Assembly: GCA_965153355.1 (NCBI GenBank) | Contig: OZ231126.1 | Coordinates: forward strand, 81,282,001-81,346,000 | Reading direction: 5' to 3' | DNA: 64,000 nucleotides | Origin: Flaccisagitta enflata | Lineage: Eukaryota; Chaetognatha; Sagittoidea; Aphragmophora | In this document: piece after piece, positions 1 through 64,000 of the stretch | How positions within the stretch are numbered: the stretch's first letter is position 1 | Layout: every line of letters starts with the position of its first letter | Notes under the pieces: model-generated | Seen by the model: the letters and a program-made list of their open reading frames with translations, nothing else | Databases searched by the model: none | Told to the model about the DNA's origin: nothing | Translations under genes and position numbers: made by a program

Positions 1-538
1 GTCTATGATCCAAATATCGCTCCCCTGCCTTCATTCGTCTTTCCACAATGCTTGCCCCCGTTATCTCAAGTCTAGACGAGATCTACTGTATCAATGATAT
101 TTTTTTGGTTTATTTTGTAATTTTTTATCAAAAAAATTAATTTTGAATATTTAAGAATATAAGATTTAGAATTTAAAAAAAAAACTTTTACTAAATATTT
201 TACAACAAAACAAAAAAATATGAAATATAGTGGTATAAAAACATCATATAACACTAATCAACAAAAAAATGATCAAAAATCAAGAAAAAAAATTTCATCA
301 ATTTTTTGGCTCTCGGGGGGTAGTTATTTTGGGGTTGAAGGGGGGTTAACTTGGGGGTTCTAGATAAAAATTTAAAAATCACCTCGGTGGCGCCGCATCA
401 AAATCCCCAAAATGCTCAAAACCACTTTCAGTTTCGAAAAAGATGAAGTCATGTTAGCTGTAGAGGGGGTGGCTAAAACCTTTGGTGCCGCCACACGCTA
501 AATTAGTGTTCCGTCTGTAGATACTGCACATGGCTCAC

Positions 539-61286
<60,748 letters not shown>

Positions 61287-61560
61287 TTTGAGACGATTAA
61301 TTGCGACACAAACGCGTGACGTAAATTTGATTGTTTATACTTGATTTAATTCCCTCTGCTCCACGCATTGGACGTCTTAGAATTACGCACCCAATCAAAT
61401 TGATTAGCGACGCGGCGTCGGTTCAGATTTCTTTCCACCAGTTGTTTTTTCTTTCCTTGTTATAAATCTAGCCAAATCATATCAACAAAGCACTTGTGAC
61501 TATGTTGAAATGTTTACTTAAGCTTTACTCCAACGAAAAAGGGGCCAAGCTGTCTTAATT
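61287..61560 (-). promoter_or_regulatory. Presumed 5' UTR / promoter side of MTSS1 (unresolved)
   Basis: Unique sequence directly upstream of the start ATG, with several CpG dinucleotides (gcgacgcggcgtcgg near 61410). No TATA box or initiator could be assigned with confidence. Listed only to mark where the promoter should be unless further 5' non-coding exons exist. Confidence 0.3.
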
Positions 61561-61920
61561 GCATTTTTTGAGAGCGTTGTCATCCACTCCGTTCTTTATA
61601 TCCCACATATTTTTCCCTCACTTAATCGAGAAAAATTGGGAGAGTCGTTCGTTTTTTTTTCGTTGCCGTAACAAAGACTTCATTTTTTTGTTCATGTTTT
61701 TTTTTTTAAATCGAGTTAGCAAAGCTACTTTTGCAACTCGAGATAATATCGTGAATTTACTGCCGAGACCGATGCAGACTGGAACTTTCGCCCTTTCCTG
61801 ATAAGAAACGAAGAGAAAGGCAACGTTAAAAACACTGAGAGAGGAAGAAAACAAGTAACGCGGGGTTACGATATCGTTTGGAACAGGTGGGCAACCACAT
61901 CCAGACTCCCCTCAACATCA

Positions 61921-62062
61921 CAAACAAGCACACACACACAAGCACACAACAGCGCACACACACAAGCACACATAAGCGCACATACACAAGCTCATAAGCA
62001 TAAAAACACACACAGGCACAAAAACACACACACACAAGCATAAAAAACACACACATACACAC
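61921..62062. repeat. Imperfect CA / ACAAGC repeat
   Basis: cacacacacaagcacacaac and cataagcgcacatacacaag units upstream of exon 1, next to a dispersed-repeat end (62085-62155). Confidence 0.85.
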
Positions 62063-63371
62063 CTACGAACTCGCGGAATCGCGGAAGGATGGACTGACAG
62101 ACGGACCAACGGAAGGAAAAAGTCTCTTATAGAATTGCGTGTCCGCGACTTAAAAATCCGATTGAAATTAAAAGCAGAGTGCGCAAGTTTCACCCAATAG
62201 AATTTTTTTTCTCCATTTACTATTTGCTTTAATAAAGACTATTTGCACCCCCGTTTATTCTTCCCTTTTACCTTTCACAAGGGAAGAAATGCACTTATCT
62301 CAGTTTTCCAGAATATATTTTAAGCTCTGCCTTCCTTGACAAGCAATGAGATCATCGAAAAATATGCGAGGAAAACCTCGACAAAAAGTAGACACAGAGA
62401 GATAAACAAGCGCACCCACAGGTCTTAGACTCGGATTAAAGTTTAGACGAAACCTGCGCCTTAAATCACGTTTCTCGAACCATTTTCAAGGTCTTTCGAA
62501 ACCAGTTCAAAAATGGGCCGGCCTAGGTCTATAAAATCGCGCTCGAGTGGCCAGGACCAGTGACGCAGGCACCTAATTCAATCAGTAGGCAGGAGCGTTG
62601 ATACAAAGCTGCTTTCTAAGACCCGACAAGCACGAAAAAGCCAAATGTGACACGACAGATTAGATGGACTGTTCAGCCAGTTCTGTGAATTCCCAACTTC
62701 AGGCGAACATAAAATCGGATATACAATACCAGCAAAAGCATCAGATGGTCAGCGGTACCCGTGCCCTCCTAAAATAATTTGTCATAGAGCCATAAAGAGA
62801 GTAGTAGCCAAATTTGTGACAAATTGGCAGAACTTAGTAGAATTTAGCAGAATTCTGCAAAAGTAGCTAGGAGAGGAAGGGGGGGGGATGAAAAAGGAGA
62901 AGGAGAAAATTCCCCATATGTATGAAAGCTTAGGTCATCGAACCCTTTGGGGCCGCTGCCCAAAAACGGAAGTGTGAGAGAGGTGGTCATACGTGAGAAC
63001 GGAGTGGAGTAGAGAAGGAGCAGCACAAATTCAAAGCCGGACACATGGCTGCCTAATCGCGTGTGGGAAGGCAGAGAAAATAATGCGATGGGTCAAGCAA
63101 TGAAGTCCAAGTGTGATCGACAAACGGACCGACAGACTGCGGGTATTAGAGCCACCCGGGGTGCCGATTCAGGGTAGCATTGCTACGCGGCAGGCAAGTC
63201 GCCAGGTGCGGCAGGTGTGGCACTTGGTGGGGAAAACTGATCAAAATTGAAAGATGAGGATGAAAGAAAGGAGGAGAGAAGTCTAGAAGTAGAGAGGAGT
63301 CTAGAAGTATTCTAGATTAAAGAGCAAAATGTAGTGATAACCTTGATAATGTGAAGTTAAACCTGTTTTTA

Positions 63372-63625
63372 GATGCGTCCGTCAGGAACGCATCTCTATA
63401 AGAGGGTCTGTCCGTCCGTCGGTCGGTCGGTCCGTCCGTCCGTATGTCCGTTACGCAAGTGTGAAAACCGCGTTTCTTGGCTGTTTTTGGCTACGGTGAG
63501 ATCCTACACTGAAACAAATGATCATGGATCAACCAACCAACATGTCCGTCCATCTTTCTCTCCATATATGTCACATGATCAATACACGCAGAGACACGGC
63601 CCGGACGCATCGTTGCCCGGTCGGG
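63372..63625 (+). repeat. Dispersed repeat with GTCCGTCCGTCGGTCGG run
   Basis: agatgcgtccgtcaggaacg, ctctataagagggtctgtcc, tetranucleotide cggt/cgtc run and acacggcccggacgcatcgt. Related shorter copy at 9668-9740. Confidence 0.6.
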
Positions 63626-63734
63626 CTTGTTACAATAGTAGATAAGTGACATGATTATCAATTAAGCGTCAGAGGGCTAATTTAGTAAGAAAGCAGAAGG
63701 ATTTTAGATGCAAAGAAAGTGCGGCACACAGTCA

Positions 63735-64000
63735 CCCAGAGCTTTCAAGACGCCAGTTGACCTGAAATGATCGTCACCAATTTCAGTGGTTTCATGACCC
63801 TGATGGTGCATAGATTACATTTCTAGAAAAAATGAAATCTACTTTGGGGCGCTTTTTAAGATATCTAAAAAAATAGTACTATTTTACTATATTTTTTTCC
63901 ATAACTCTTTGTGATGAATTTTTTTGTTAATTCTGACTGCAGATCTCATCTCAGATAATAGTATCCAGTTCGTTTGATATGTCACACTTTATACTTTTGC
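63735..64000 (+). mobile_element. Left end of another satellite-family inverted-repeat element (cut by window)
   Basis: cacccagagctttcaagacg, gttgacctgaaatgatcgtc, ggggcgctttttaagatatc and gatatgtcacactttatact follow the order found at 1784-2655, without the telomere-like insertion. Continues past base 64000. Confidence 0.75.

Noticed and set aside
1-538. WH2-coding final exon of MTSS1
   Set aside because: Searched the minus strand for an acceptor followed by a WH2-like LL..I..G..L..T pattern; only AT-rich intronic sequence was found.

Overview
This window is eukaryotic and almost certainly metazoan. It holds one large, heavily interrupted gene on the minus strand, spread over about 60.7 kb, with introns full of transposable elements, satellites and microsatellites. 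The gene is an MTSS1 / missing-in-metastasis (MIM) orthologue. I could place 18 coding exons, all with GT..AG introns and continuous reading phase, giving 1082 codons from the start ATG at 61286 down to 539. The C-terminal exon or exons, where the family's actin-binding WH2 motif is expected, lie beyond base 1. The species cannot be named. A degenerate CCCTAA (TTAGGG-type) interstitial array argues weakly against arthropods and nematodes, and the repeat content fits a marine invertebrate.

Layout from the 5' end of the gene (right) to the left: promoter side 61287-64000 (repeats only); exon 1 at 61194-61286; exons 2-8 at 56.8-41.3 kb encode the I-BAR (IMD) domain; exons 9-14 at 28.2-18.2 kb encode the Ser/Pro-rich middle; exon 15 at 17.2-16.3 kb is the largest; then a 14.8-kb intron 15; exons 16-18 lie at 1.5-0.5 kb. 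In the 13-kb intron 8 a separate open frame of 284 codons (28953-29807, same strand) looks coding. It carries a phase-0 splice donor compatible with exon 9, so it may be an alternative first exon giving an isoform without the IMD domain, or a nested gene.

The introns hold a non-LTR (CR1/L2-like) retrotransposon with an intact 1187-codon ORF (11310-14873), a Penelope-like reverse transcriptase fragment (35521-36513), and several DNA transposons that can be delimited to the base. hAT-like elements with exact 8-bp target duplications are at 37890-40847, 42432-45001, 45401-47269 (itself inserted in the terminal repeat of an element spanning 45394-48254) and 59497-60213. TA-flanked MITEs are at 21101-21305, 25077-25688, 27193-27999, 48683-48967, 50311-54340 and 57048-57655. 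A 5.2-kb array of a 22-bp unit (3530-8740) lies in intron 15 inside a larger inverted-repeat element. One copy of the same 22-mer, in the same sequence context, occurs inside the hAT-like element at 42432-45001, which points to the origin of the satellite. No tRNA, rRNA, CRISPR array or bacterial feature was seen.
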